NCBI RefSeq assembly: GCF_003590095.1
Contig: NC_039502.1
Span: 3,070,753-3,134,752 of the forward strand
Source of the DNA: Trichoplusia ni
Taxonomy: Eukaryota; Arthropoda; Insecta; Lepidoptera; Noctuidae
Direction of reading: 5' to 3'
DNA length: 64,000 bases
Numbering within the stretch: the stretch's first letter is position 1; each line of letters starts with the position of its first letter. Shown here in pieces: positions 63,911 to 64,000 of this stretch. The notes beneath the pieces were generated by a model, which was not told where the DNA came from, did not search any database, and saw only the letters and a program-made list of their open reading frames with translations. Made by a program: the position numbers and the translations under genes.

Positions 63911-64000
63911 CGTAATCATGACAACGTAAGCTTACCACGAGAATTTTAAAAAGTTTACAAGTAAAAACCGCAGAATTGTGTCCTTCATCTAAAATTTAAA

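Noticed and set aside
1..64000. CRISPR arrays, bacterial operons or viral replication genes
   Set aside because: No regularly spaced repeats, no ribosome-binding-site-led gene strings and no recognisable viral proteins were seen.

Overview
The window reads as AT-rich nuclear DNA of a moth or butterfly (Lepidoptera). The signs are small introns with GT-AG borders, insect-like orthologues of conserved eukaryotic genes, and interspersed repeats typical of lepidopteran genomes: a Helitron-like insert ending in CTAG next to a (GTTT)n run, tRNA- and 5S-derived SINEs, and 3' tails ending in (ATG)n/(GATGAT)n. No bacterial operon, CRISPR array, rRNA or intact tRNA gene was seen.

Four protein-coding genes can be supported, all between 13.6 and 35.3 kb. 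A plus-strand TMEM230 orthologue (CDS 13615-13956) is tail-to-tail with a seven-exon DNAJC21/JJJ1-type co-chaperone gene on the minus strand (14495-17973, 606 aa). Upstream of it on the minus strand lie two tandem paralogues of a MORN5-type MORN-repeat protein: copy A in nine exons (20601-27821, 346 aa) and copy B in seven exons (29676-35260, 287 aa). Four internal exons have identical lengths in both copies (125, 187, 168 and 205 bp) with the same intron phases, so this is an exon-by-exon tandem duplication. The copies differ at the N-terminal exons and the last exon. Exon borders were worked out by hand from splice signals, reading phase and comparison of the two copies.

The flanks (1-12 kb and 36-64 kb) are intergenic or intronic DNA with no recognisable gene. 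They contain a very CpG-rich island at 3.4-3.75 kb that looks like a promoter or first exon, a possible small terminal exon at 12.06 kb, a few unrecognised ORFs (36.0-36.75 kb, 45.2 kb), and many repeats.

Repeats worth noting: two retroposons flanked by perfect 17-bp target-site duplications (5.87-6.03 kb; 53.96-54.29 kb, the latter with a 5S rRNA-like head); an 851-bp element with about 150-bp inverted arms carrying a nested Helitron (12.38-13.23 kb); a diverged full-length U2 snRNA copy inside an intron of MORN5-A; a retroelement ORF remnant with a PD-(D/E)XK-like motif, next to a MITE, between the MORN5 copies; several copies of one tRNA-derived SINE family; and a few near-perfect hairpins. 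The two MORN5 copies also share a short conserved upstream block that may be a duplicated promoter. No wholly new gene system is evident. The best leads are the MORN5 tandem pair with its shared upstream block and the retroelement remnant between the copies.
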